Source: Deltaproteobacteria bacterium (GTDB taxonomy: Bacteria; Desulfobacterota; Desulfovibrionia; Desulfovibrionales; Desulfovibrionaceae). From it: DNA of 47,007 bases. The stretch spans positions 1 through 47,007 of the forward strand of contig SAAX01000014.1 in the NCBI GenBank assembly GCA_009929215.1. Reading direction: 5' to 3'. How positions within the stretch are numbered: position 1 is the first letter of the stretch; the number at the start of each line of letters is the position of its first letter. The notes beneath the pieces were generated by a model. It had not been told where the DNA came from and made no database searches. It saw nothing but the letters and a program-made list of their open reading frames with translations. A program made the position numbers and the translations under genes. This document shows, piece after piece, positions 33,174 through 41,961 of this stretch.

Positions 33174-34076
33174 ATGACAGAAAGTTCCCCCATTCTTTTG
33201 CCATTGCTTCGCGGCCCACTGCCTTTGCACGCGTTTGAAACGCCCGCGCAACCCAATCTCGCCCCGGCAACCGGGGCAGAATCAGCCCCCCAGTGGAGCG
33301 GGGCTTTGCGCCTTTGGCCTGGTTTGCCCGATGCCCCCGCCAATTATTTTTGCCCGGACAAATATCCTTTTTCGCCGCGCGAGGCCCAGGCCTGCCTTGG
33401 TGACCTGCAACAGATGGGCGACGCTGCGCTTTCCGGCTTGCCGGTAGGGGCCGCTGCCGCCGCTGGCAATTCGCGCGCCGCGCGCCGTGCCTCTGAGATG
33501 GCCCTTATCAAGGGGCTGGACAGTTCGGACGGCAACCCCGCCGCCGCCCTTGCCGCAGAGGCTGCCCGCAAAGAGCAGCTGGCGCTTAGTCAGGCGCAAA
33601 AAGCTCTGCTGTGGGCCTGGCTGCAAGAAGGCACATTTGCCGAGCTGGCCGAGCTCACGACCCGTTTTGCCCACGATGCGGGCGGGCTTACCGCTGCCCT
33701 TGGCGTTGACCCCGATGAAGACCTGGACGGGTTTACCCCCGATGCCCTTACCGGCGACCTGGTGCGCCTGGGTTCGCCCATTGCGCTGGATACCAGCCTT
33801 GTGCCGCCGTGGCGGCTGGTGACGGCCAACGCCTTGTATTTTGTGCCAGCAGATGCCCCCCTGGTTGTCGAGGGCCCCATGCGCAACGACCTGCTGGATC
33901 TGCTCGACTTTGCCCCAGCCCAGCGCTGGCAGGGGCTGCTTGAAAACGCCCCGGCAAACGCTGTGGCGGTAGAGGCCCGCGCACCGGGCTGGCAGGTGCT
34001 TGGCCACACCCGGCCCACCGGTCAACCGCCGCTGGATGCGGAACGCGTGTGGGTAACCTGGAGGATTGAGGCGTGA
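33174..34076 (+). CDS. Hypothetical protein, Ala/Pro/Leu-rich
   Basis: A 300-residue cytoplasmic protein that I do not recognise. It begins MTESSPILLPLLRGPLPLHAF and has no signal peptide or membrane span. A helical middle part (residues about 130-200) includes KEQLALSQAQKALLWAWLQEG, broken here by QAQKALLWAWLQ. The C-terminal part has several Trp and Pro residues (SLVPPWRLVTANALYFVP, ERVWVTWRIEA). The ATG at 33174 has AGGA six bases upstream, better than the ATG just before it. Its stop overlaps the GTG of the HAD phosphatase gene, so the two are coupled. Function may be linked to that enzyme. Confidence 0.7.
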   Translation: MTESSPILLPLLRGPLPLHAFETPAQPNLAPATGAESAPQWSGALRLWPGLPDAPANYFCPDKYPFSPREAQACLGDLQQMGDAALSGLPVGAAAAAGNSRAARRASEMALIKGLDSSDGNPAAALAAEAARKEQLALSQAQKALLWAWLQEGTFAELAELTTRFAHDAGGLTAALGVDPDEDLDGFTPDALTGDLVRLGSPIALDTSLVPPWRLVTANALYFVPADAPLVVEGPMRNDLLDLLDFAPAQRWQGLLENAPANAVAVEARAPGWQVLGHTRPTGQPPLDAERVWVTWRIEA

Positions 34077-34762
34077 CAGAAAAGGCGCAGCCGTTCGGCG
34101 CTCAGGCCTTGTTTCCCCACGGTATTGCAGGTGTGATTTTTGACTGCGATGGGGTGATGATCGACTCGCGTGCGGCAAACAATATTTTTTACAACCGGGT
34201 GCTGGCCTATTTTGGCCTGCCGCCCATGACTCAAGAGCAGGAAGACTACAGTTTCATGGCCACATCGCGTCAGGCGTTGCTGCATATTGTGCCGCCGCAC
34301 CTGCACCACGAAATTGATTATGTGACCAGAAACGAAGTTGTTTACCAGCGCGATATTGTCCCCATGCTGCGGTTGCAGCCGGGATTTATGAACTTTATCG
34401 ACAACCTGCGGAGCAGGGGGGTGCGCATGGCCGTGCACACCAACCGAAAGCTCGATGGAATACAAACGGTTCTGGACATTTTTTCCCTGCCCTCCTATTT
34501 TAATCCTGTGGTCGCGGCGGATACCGCCGCACCAAAGCCTTCGGCAGAGGGCACGCGGCACATATGTGCTGTATGGCAATGCCCTCCGCAACGTGTTCTG
34601 TTTGTTGGTGACAGCGAGCACGACAAAGAGGCTGCCAGAGGGGCGGGAGTGATATTTGCCGCATTTAACGGCGGCCCGCTACGGGGAGAGATTACGGCGG
34701 CAGACTATACTGCCCTGCACACTGCACTTGATGCAGTGCTGCCGCCAGTTTCCGGCCTGTAG
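34073..34762 (+). CDS. HAD-superfamily hydrolase (phosphatase-like)
   Basis: A 229-residue cytoplasmic HAD hydrolase of the beta-phosphoglucomutase/PGP type. Motif I is VIFDCDGVMIDS with both aspartates. Motif II includes AVHTNRKLDG. Motif III/IV is RVLFVGDSEHDKEAARGAG, with the conserved D. The four-helix cap lies between residues about 20 and 90. The GTG start at 34073 overlaps the previous stop and follows a GGAGG. The substrate is probably a sugar phosphate or glycolate-type compound, which cannot be told by eye. Confidence 0.87.
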   Translation: MTEKAQPFGAQALFPHGIAGVIFDCDGVMIDSRAANNIFYNRVLAYFGLPPMTQEQEDYSFMATSRQALLHIVPPHLHHEIDYVTRNEVVYQRDIVPMLRLQPGFMNFIDNLRSRGVRMAVHTNRKLDGIQTVLDIFSLPSYFNPVVAADTAAPKPSAEGTRHICAVWQCPPQRVLFVGDSEHDKEAARGAGVIFAAFNGGPLRGEITAADYTALHTALDAVLPPVSGL

Positions 34763-34805
34763 CCGACCCCGTGCGAATTAAAAAGAAAGCCACGCTGGAG
34801 GGCTC

Positions 34806-35108
34806 ATGATTGTTGTTGCCAATACCCTGAGTGCCGTTGCCCTGGTGCTTGGGTCGCTGCTCAGCCTTTATTTCTGGATTGTCATCATCGCCGCCCTGCT
34901 CACATGGGTGCGCCCCGATCCATATAATCCCATTGTGCGCGCCCTGCGCACCATGACCGAACCCGTATTCTACCGTGTACGCAAATGGCTGCCCTTTACC
35001 TACTCGAGCGGCATGGATTTCTCGCCCGTGGTGGTGCTGTTGGCCATTGAGCTGTTTAACCGAATTGTTGTGGCCTCGCTGGCCCAGTATGCCATGACCC
35101 TTCATTAA
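34806..35108 (+). CDS. YggT family membrane protein
   Basis: A 100-residue inner-membrane protein with two spans (ALVLGSLLSLYFWIVIIAAL and VVVLLAIELFNRIVVASLA) and the YggT motif WVRPDPYNPIVRALRTMTEPV between them. Members are linked to osmotic tolerance and cell-division-associated functions in other bacteria, but the molecular role is not established. GGAG precedes the ATG. It lies 43 bp after the HAD gene, so co-transcription is likely. Confidence 0.88.
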   Translation: MIVVANTLSAVALVLGSLLSLYFWIVIIAALLTWVRPDPYNPIVRALRTMTEPVFYRVRKWLPFTYSSGMDFSPVVVLLAIELFNRIVVASLAQYAMTLH

Positions 35109-35301
35109 GAAGGGCCGGGTAATAAGGATTTATGATCTGCTCCATGCGGATATTCTGAGAATCCGCGCCAGGGGGATAACCCATGCCGTGCAGCGCCGCT
35201 GGCAAAGGCCGGGCGGGCTCGGGCGGGGCAATCCACCAGGGTAAAAGCCTCAGTTGATGCGCAGGCAAAAGCCTATGAACATCTAACAATGGAGATTTCT
35301 T

Positions 35302-35529
35302 ATGGATCAGCAAGAACTGGAACTTCTGGAAACGTATGCTGCCACTGATCCGGAGCTGAAATCCCTTTGGGAAGATCACGTGCTCTACGAAAAGCAGGTT
35401 GAAAAGCTTGAACACAAGGCTTTTCGCTCGCCCACTGAAGAGCAGACGCTCAAGCAACTGAAAAAGCAGAAGCTCGAAGGCAAAACCCAGCTCATGGCTG
35501 TTCTGGATCGTCTGAAGAAACAAGGATAG
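35302..35529 (+). CDS. DUF465-family small coiled-coil protein
   Basis: A 75-residue, strongly charged helical protein (ELELLETYAATDPEL, KQVEKLEHKAFRSPTEEQ, LKQLKKQKLEGK) matching the DUF465/YdcH pattern. GGAG precedes the ATG. It ends 25 bp before ilvB and is probably on the same transcript. Its function is unknown. Confidence 0.82.
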   Translation: MDQQELELLETYAATDPELKSLWEDHVLYEKQVEKLEHKAFRSPTEEQTLKQLKKQKLEGKTQLMAVLDRLKKQG

Positions 35530-35554
35530 CCGGGCTTTTTTTAAGGAGTCGGAC

Positions 35555-37246
35555 ATGGAATGTACTGGTGCGCAGATTCTCCTTGAATCCATGAAGCGAG
35601 AGGGCGTGGATGTGCTGTTCGGGTATCCCGGCGGTGCGGTCATTGACATTTACGACGAACTACCGCGCCATCCAGAGCTACGCCATGTGCTTGTACGGCA
35701 TGAGCAAGGAGCTGTGCACGCGGCTGACGGCTATGCCCGTGCCTCTGGTAAAACCGGCGTTTGCCTGGTTACCTCGGGCCCGGGAGCCACCAACACGGTC
35801 ACGGGCATAGCCACGGCCTATTCCGATTCAATTCCGCTGGTGATTTTTACCGGGCAGGTTCCTACCCAGCTGATTGGCAACGACGCCTTTCAGGAAGTGG
35901 ATATTGTGGGTATTACCCGGCCCTGCACCAAACACAACTTTTTGGTAAAGGACATCAACAAACTGGCGCTTACCATCCGCCAGGCCTTTTACCTTGCCCG
36001 GTCGGGGCGGCCCGGCCCGGTGCTGGTTGACCTGCCCAAGGATGTCATGCAGAAACGGGCTGAATTTGTCTGGCCTGAAGACATCTACATGCGTAGCTAC
36101 AACCCCACCTACAAACCCAACCTCAACCAGTTGCGCCGCTCGGTGGAAGAACTGGCCAAGGCTGAACGCCCGGTTATTCTGGCTGGCGGTGGGGTTATCA
36201 TGTCCAATGCGGCTGAGGCCCTCACGGGGCTTGCCCGCAAGCTGAGCATTCCCGTTACCTGCACGCTCATGGGGCTTGGTGGCTTCCCGGCCACCGATCC
36301 TCTGTGGTTGGGCATGGTGGGTATGCACGGCACATATGCGGCCAATCTGGCCATCAACAACTGCGACGTGCTCATGTGCGTGGGCGCGCGCTTTGACGAC
36401 CGCGTTACCGGCAGGCTGGCGGCTTTTGCGCCCAAGGCCCGCATTGTGCACATTGATATCGATCCCACCTCCATCCGCAAAAACGTGGAGGTACAGGTTC
36501 CTGTGGTGGGCGATTGCCGCATGGCGCTTGAGGGTATCAGCGAAATTTGCGATGCCAAGCTTGAAAACAAGGACTGGGCTGGCGAACACGCCGCATGGCT
36601 TGCCGCCGTGGCCGAGTGGAAGTCGAGCAAACCCCTGTGCTATCAGGAAAACGGCAATATCAAACCGCAGGCTGTTATTGAAGCCCTGTACGACATTACC
36701 GGGGGCGATGCCATCATTGCCACCGAGGTGGGCCAGCACCAGATGTGGGTGGCCCAGTTCTATTCCTTCACCAAGCCGCGCACCCTGTTGACCAGCGGCG
36801 GGCTGGGAACCATGGGCTATGGTTTTCCCGCTTCGGTGGGGGCGCAGTTTGCCTTTCCTGACAAAACGGTTATTGCCGTGGCGGGCGATGGCTCGCTGCA
36901 GATGAATATTCAGGAACTGGCAACCGTGGTGAGCAACAAGCTGCCCATCAAGGTTGTTATTTTGAACAACCGCTATCTGGGCATGGTGCGCCAGTGGCAA
37001 GAGCTCTTTTACAACAACAACTACAGTTCCACCAACATGGAAGCCCAGCCCGACTTTGTGAAGCTGGCCGAGGCCTACGGGGCCGAGGGCTATCGCATTG
37101 AAAAGGCTGAGGACATGCGGGCCGTGCTTGAACAGGCCCTGGCTTCGCCCAACCCTGCCTTCATCGACGTGGTGGTAGAGCGCGAAGAAAACGTGTACCC
37201 CATCGTGCCTGTCGGCGCGGCGCTTGATGAAATGTTGTTGGTGTAA
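35555..37246 (+). CDS. ilvB: Acetolactate synthase large subunit (biosynthetic)
   Basis: The first common step of valine, leucine and isoleucine synthesis: two pyruvates to acetolactate, or pyruvate plus 2-oxobutyrate. The 563-residue protein has the N-terminal GYPGGAVIDIYDEL and the glutamate in RHEQGAVHAADGYARA that activates thiamine diphosphate. The ThDP-Mg motif is VAGDGSLQMNIQEL to ILNNRYLG. The length and presence of a regulatory-subunit gene show it is the biosynthetic form. AAGGAG precedes the ATG. ilvN follows after 11 bp, and ilvC lies 1 kb downstream. Confidence 0.97.
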   Translation: MECTGAQILLESMKREGVDVLFGYPGGAVIDIYDELPRHPELRHVLVRHEQGAVHAADGYARASGKTGVCLVTSGPGATNTVTGIATAYSDSIPLVIFTGQVPTQLIGNDAFQEVDIVGITRPCTKHNFLVKDINKLALTIRQAFYLARSGRPGPVLVDLPKDVMQKRAEFVWPEDIYMRSYNPTYKPNLNQLRRSVEELAKAERPVILAGGGVIMSNAAEALTGLARKLSIPVTCTLMGLGGFPATDPLWLGMVGMHGTYAANLAINNCDVLMCVGARFDDRVTGRLAAFAPKARIVHIDIDPTSIRKNVEVQVPVVGDCRMALEGISEICDAKLENKDWAGEHAAWLAAVAEWKSSKPLCYQENGNIKPQAVIEALYDITGGDAIIATEVGQHQMWVAQFYSFTKPRTLLTSGGLGTMGYGFPASVGAQFAFPDKTVIAVAGDGSLQMNIQELATVVSNKLPIKVVILNNRYLGMVRQWQELFYNNNYSSTNMEAQPDFVKLAEAYGAEGYRIEKAEDMRAVLEQALASPNPAFIDVVVEREENVYPIVPVGAALDEMLLV

Positions 37247-37257
37247 GGGAGATGGCT

Positions 37258-37746
37258 ATGCAACGACATGTGCTTTCCGTGCTGGTGGAAAACGAACCCG
37301 GTGTGCTTTCGCGTGTGGCTGGCCTGTTCAGCGGGCGCGGCTTTAACATTCATTCGCTCAACGTGGCCCCCTCGCTTGAAGAGGGAGTTTCGCACATGAC
37401 CATCACCACCGATGGCGACAGTCTTATTCTGGAGCAGATCATGAAGCAGCTCCACAAGATTGTATCGGTCATCAAGGTGGTGGACTTTGCGGATATCCCC
37501 GCTGTGGCGCGTGAAATGATATTTGTCAAAGTGCAGGCAGAAGGCCCCATGCGGGGCGAAATTCTGCGAACTGTTGAAATATTCCGCTGCAAGGTGGTGG
37601 ACGTGAGCCCCAATGAAATGACCATTGAGGCCACCGGCGACCAAAACAAACTAGACGCCATCGTCAGCCTATTACAGCGGTTTGGAATCAAGGAACTGGC
37701 GCGCACCGGTGCGGTGGCCATGCGTCGTTCCAAGAAAACGGATTAG
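37258..37746 (+). CDS. ilvN: Acetolactate synthase small (regulatory) subunit
   Basis: The 162-residue regulatory subunit activates IlvB and gives valine feedback inhibition. An N-terminal ACT domain (HVLSVLVENEPGVLSRVAGL and FSGRGFNIHSLNV) is followed by the C-terminal domain (EILRTVEIFRCKVVDVSPN). I chose the ATG at 37258 because AGGGAG lies six bases upstream; an ATG two codons earlier is nearly touching it. It is followed by a 493-bp gap before ilvC, unlike the tight ilvBNC order seen in many relatives. Confidence 0.95.
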   Translation: MQRHVLSVLVENEPGVLSRVAGLFSGRGFNIHSLNVAPSLEEGVSHMTITTDGDSLILEQIMKQLHKIVSVIKVVDFADIPAVAREMIFVKVQAEGPMRGEILRTVEIFRCKVVDVSPNEMTIEATGDQNKLDAIVSLLQRFGIKELARTGAVAMRRSKKTD

Positions 37747-37760
37747 GAGCTGTTCCCTCT

Positions 37761-37838
37761 ATGGTTCTTTTGCTCCCTGCCTGTGTCAGGAATCCTTTTT
37801 ATTCCAGTCGAGTACCAACGGGTACACTTCTTTCATAA
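37761..37838 (+). CDS. Possible branched-chain leader peptide (25 residues)
   Basis: A short open frame begins MVLLLPACVRN, with valine and three leucine codons at positions 2-5, and ends just before a hairpin. AGGAG lies 11 bases upstream, a long spacing. GTTCCCT (37752-37758) could alternatively pair with AGGGAAC (37857-37863). This is only a candidate; the terminator is 330 bp away. Confidence 0.2.
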   Translation: MVLLLPACVRNPFYSSRVPTGTLLS

Positions 37839-38171
37839 AAAGGCTCCCTTCCTTGGCAGGGAACAAAATTTCTCATAGGTTCAACAGCCCCTAGGGCTCC
37901 GGGACGCGAAGCGCGGCCAATTGCCGGGGTGTTTTGGCACAAGAACACCCCACACGGCACGGCCTGCCTGCGCGTAAAGAGCCCTGCCGCTCGGTATTGA
38001 GCCGTTGTGGCACAGGAGCGTTAAGCCCGTGCGCGGGTCAATGGCCCACAAGGCCTTCTTGACGGCACGCACGAGGTCGGGGTGGTGCGTATATCCATTC
38101 AAGCCACGCCGGGTCATTGGTAAAGCGTCCCTCAGGCGGCCTTGCCCGCCGTATCCAGGTGGCCCCCCTGT

Positions 38172-38206
38172 CCTTGCCGCAAGGGCGGTAAGGAATGTAT
38201 TTTTTT
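38172..38206 (+). terminator. Terminator-like hairpin just upstream of ilvC
   Basis: CCTTGCCGC (38172-38180) pairs with GCGGTAAGG (38185-38193) with one G-U pair. A T-run of seven follows at 38200-38206 after a short spacer. It could attenuate read-through from ilvBN or end an RNA in the gap. Confidence 0.55.
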
Positions 38207-38218
38207 GTCTAACCGTGA

Positions 38219-39241
<1,023 letters not shown>

Positions 39242-39277
39242 TCTGTCTGGGCTGATTTAGCCTCGGCATTGGCTTTG

Positions 39278-39316
39278 AAAAGGCCTTTCGTGCAATCAGC
39301 GCGAAAGGCCTTTTTT
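39278..39316. terminator. Bidirectional terminator between ilvC and the MocR gene
   Basis: AAAAGGCCTTTCG (39278-39290) pairs with CGAAAGGCCTTTT (39302-39314), followed by T residues. The T-run overlaps the stop codon of the converging regulator gene. Confidence 0.85.
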
Positions 39317-40739
39317 ACGCCAACAACCCAGCCCAGGCTGTCTTGAGCCGCGCCACACAGTCGGGAATATCCTCGAGCCGGATCTTGCCAAAACCCAAAA
39401 ACAGGGCTTGCGGCGGGCACTCGGCTTTTTCCTGCCAGAACTGCATGGTGGGGTACACGCACACCCCCTGGGCTTGCGCCTTTGCAATCAGAACCTGCTG
39501 GTCTGTGCCTTCGGGAAAGCGCAGCAAAAAATACTGGCCCGTACCGTTGCCGGTAATGCGCACGCCAGCCCCAAGGGCAGAAAGTTCCTTGATAAACAGG
39601 GCCAGTCGGTTTTTGAATACCAGCCCCAGGCGTCGTATATGCCTGTCGTAATGGCCGGTTTCGAGCAGGCGGCCAATGATGTACTGGTTGAGCACGGGAA
39701 CGGTGCTGTTGTATTCGGCAAACATTTCGTGGAATACTGCCGCAAGCTGCGGCGGAAGAATCATGTAGCCCATGCGTATGGAGGGCGAAATACCCTTGGA
39801 GAACGTGCCAAGGTAGATGACCCTGTTTTCCGTATCAATGGATTGCAGCGAGGGTATGGGCTTGGAATAGTAGCGCAGTTCGCTGTCAAAGTCGTCTTCA
39901 AGGATATAAATGTTGTTGCGCTGCGCCCAGGCCAGCAGGGCGTGCCTGCGTCCGATAGGCAGGGTAACTCCAGTGGGAAACTGGTGCGAGGGCGTGGCGT
40001 ACAGGGCAAATGCCCCGGATTGCGCGGGCAGGCCTGCCACGTCTAGGCCGTTTTCATCTACAGGGGCGGTCTGAATGGTTATGTGGTTGCTGCGAAACAC
40101 GGCAGCGGCCTTGTTGTAGCCGGGTTCTTCCATCAGGATGGTCTGCCCATGCCGGGCGGCCATTTTGCAAATATATTCCAATGATTGCTGAAGCCCGCAG
40201 GTGATGATGATTTGCTCTTCTGCGCAGTGCACGCCCCTGATGCGCTTGAGGTAGGCCAGCAGTTGTTTGCGCAGGTAGGGTTCGCCCTGCATGACCTGAA
40301 GGGCAGAAATTTTTTCTTCACGCTCAAGCATTTCAAGGCATTCGAGCGTGTATTTTTTCCACAGCCCCTTGGGAAACAGATCAACCGTGTGGCTGCTGTT
40401 GGTCAGGTCGTAGACAATGCGGCCTGGTGTAGGCTCGTGCGGGGGGGGCACATTTTCCTGCCGGGAATTTTTTTCGCCCACTGCGGGGGCCGCACCAAGG
40501 CTGGGCACATGCAGCACCTCAAAGCCCACCCCCCTGCGTGGGGCAATGTAGCCCTCGGCCACCAACTGCCCGTAAGCATTGTCTACCGTATTGCGGCTTA
40601 CGCCCAGCATGGCTGCAAGCATTCTGCTGCCGGTGAGCAGCGCGCCCTCTGCCAGTGCGCCGCTGGCTATGTCCTGCCGTAGCTGGGTGTATATCTGCAA
40701 ATACAGAGGGGCAGGGCTGGTTTTGCTGATGCTGATCAT
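39315..40739 (-). CDS. MocR/GabR-type transcriptional regulator (GntR HTH + aminotransferase)
   Basis: A 474-residue fusion regulator. The N-terminal winged helix of the GntR type (LYLQIYTQLRQDIASGALAEG, SRNTVDNAYGQLVAEGYI) joins an aminotransferase fold I domain with the PLP lysine in YLGTFSKGISPSIRMG. Such proteins use PLP or PLP-amino-acid adducts as signals. I chose the ATG at 40739, with GGAG upstream, over one 11 codons earlier. It is divergent from an EamA-type exporter gene, and three TGGCRC repeats lie between, so it probably controls that transporter and itself. It is not next to pdxST. Confidence 0.9.
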   Translation of the reverse strand: MISISKTSPAPLYLQIYTQLRQDIASGALAEGALLTGSRMLAAMLGVSRNTVDNAYGQLVAEGYIAPRRGVGFEVLHVPSLGAAPAVGEKNSRQENVPPPHEPTPGRIVYDLTNSSHTVDLFPKGLWKKYTLECLEMLEREEKISALQVMQGEPYLRKQLLAYLKRIRGVHCAEEQIIITCGLQQSLEYICKMAARHGQTILMEEPGYNKAAAVFRSNHITIQTAPVDENGLDVAGLPAQSGAFALYATPSHQFPTGVTLPIGRRHALLAWAQRNNIYILEDDFDSELRYYSKPIPSLQSIDTENRVIYLGTFSKGISPSIRMGYMILPPQLAAVFHEMFAEYNSTVPVLNQYIIGRLLETGHYDRHIRRLGLVFKNRLALFIKELSALGAGVRITGNGTGQYFLLRFPEGTDQQVLIAKAQAQGVCVYPTMQFWQEKAECPPQALFLGFGKIRLEDIPDCVARLKTAWAGLLA

Positions 40740-40750
40740 GATTTCTCCGG

Positions 40751-40801
40751 TGGCACCATAAAATATGTTCAAGGTGGCGCTTTTGATGGGGCCAATGGCA
40801 C
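40751..40801. promoter_or_regulatory. Three TGGCRC direct repeats in the divergent promoter region
   Basis: TGGCAC (40751), TGGCGC (40775) and TGGCAC (40796) lie in the same orientation, 24 and 21 bp apart, near two helical turns. MocR regulators typically bind such direct repeats. The first is part of GGTGGCACC. Confidence 0.45.
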
Positions 40802-40846
40802 TATATCAAAGGGGTCAGCAATGACAACTCAAGGCAGGTAGGCATT

Positions 40847-41812
40847 ATGGGCACACAGGGCGGGGCGACGGCGCAGGGCCAGACAGAAACGCAGGGCAGC
40901 ACTCGGCAGCGGGGCAATGCCACCAAGTATGTTTTTTTGGCACTGCTGGCAGTGGCCTTTTTGGCGACCGGGGGCATATTTGTGAAGCAAAGCGGCCTGG
41001 GGCCCATCAATACGGGTTTTTACCGCATGCTGTTTTCCATCCCCCTGCTTTGGCCGCTGGCCTACGGCAGACTGCACACGCTTACCCGTAGGCAGGTGGC
41101 CCTGCTGGTTGTGGCTGGCCTTTTTTTGGCGGGTGATGTGGCGCTGTGGAATACCGCCTTTGGCTATACCACTGTTGCCAACGCCAATCTGCTCACCAAC
41201 CTCACACCTTTTACCGTGATACCTGTTTCATATTTTCTGTTTCACGAGCGGCTGCCAAGGCTGTTTTTGCCCGGCGCGGCGGTTACCTTGGCCGGGGTGC
41301 TCTTGCTGGTGGGCGGCAAGGCCAGCCCGGTGCCGGATAATTATTTTGGCGATTTTCTGGCCTTGGCGGCGGCATTTTTCTACGCGGGCTTTCTGCTTAT
41401 TGCCTACCGCCTGCGCGACAGCATTGAGAGCAGCGTGATCATGTTTGTGAGCGCCTTTGGCGGGCTGGTGGGGCTGTTTGTAGCCTCGCTGGCGGTGGAG
41501 GGCTTGCAGGTTCCGCAAGGCTGGAATGACATCTGGCCTATACTGGCATTGACCCTGTGCGTGCAGGTAGTGGGGCACAACCTGCTCACGCATTGTCAGG
41601 GCAAGCTCAGCGTCAATCTGTCTTCTGTTATTTGCCTGTCGCAGCCGGCCATCGCAGCGGTTTATTCGTGGGCCGTGTTTTCAGAGCAGCTGTCAACGCT
41701 GGAAATTATGGGCATCGTGGTTGTGATGGCGGGCGTGTATATTGTTAAAAGGCAGTATTCGGCAAAAAGCACTGCCGCAACAAATGGCGAGCAGGCCAGC
41801 TGCACGGCCTAG
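40847..41812 (+). CDS. EamA-family (DMT) transporter
   Basis: A 321-residue inner-membrane protein with ten spans formed by two EamA repeats. The first runs from FLALLAVAFLATGGIFVKQSG, where the conserved small residues face the pore. The second starts around residue 165 (NYFGDFLALAAAFFYAGFLL). Members export amino acids or metabolites. A short frame (ATG at 40821, stop 40839-40841) with AAGGGG lies just upstream, and the transporter ATG follows six bases after it. Expression may therefore depend on re-initiation. It is divergent from a MocR regulator that probably controls it. Confidence 0.85.
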   Translation: MGTQGGATAQGQTETQGSTRQRGNATKYVFLALLAVAFLATGGIFVKQSGLGPINTGFYRMLFSIPLLWPLAYGRLHTLTRRQVALLVVAGLFLAGDVALWNTAFGYTTVANANLLTNLTPFTVIPVSYFLFHERLPRLFLPGAAVTLAGVLLLVGGKASPVPDNYFGDFLALAAAFFYAGFLLIAYRLRDSIESSVIMFVSAFGGLVGLFVASLAVEGLQVPQGWNDIWPILALTLCVQVVGHNLLTHCQGKLSVNLSSVICLSQPAIAAVYSWAVFSEQLSTLEIMGIVVVMAGVYIVKRQYSAKSTAATNGEQASCTA

Positions 41813-41874
41813 CTACCGAGCGAAAATTATTTATTGGTACTGCCCGTTGGGCGCAGTGACAGGCCGTTGATGCA

Positions 41875-41927
41875 GATGGGGCCGTTACAGTTGAGACACG
41901 CATTGCTCAAACTGTAACGGCCCCATC
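41875..41927. repeat. Long inverted repeat between converging genes
   Basis: Arms of about 21 bp (41875-41895 with 41906-41927, one bulge) enclose a 10-nt loop. There is no T-run on either side. It may be a factor-dependent terminator or a small repeat element. Confidence 0.6.
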
Positions 41928-41961
41928 GTTATGCCTTTGCTGCATGGCTATTGGCGCATGC

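Noticed and set aside
35109-35301. Possible riboswitch upstream of the DUF465/ilvB genes
   Set aside because: Only short GC hairpins are seen, and no conserved core of a known class (B12, TPP, T-box) could be found.
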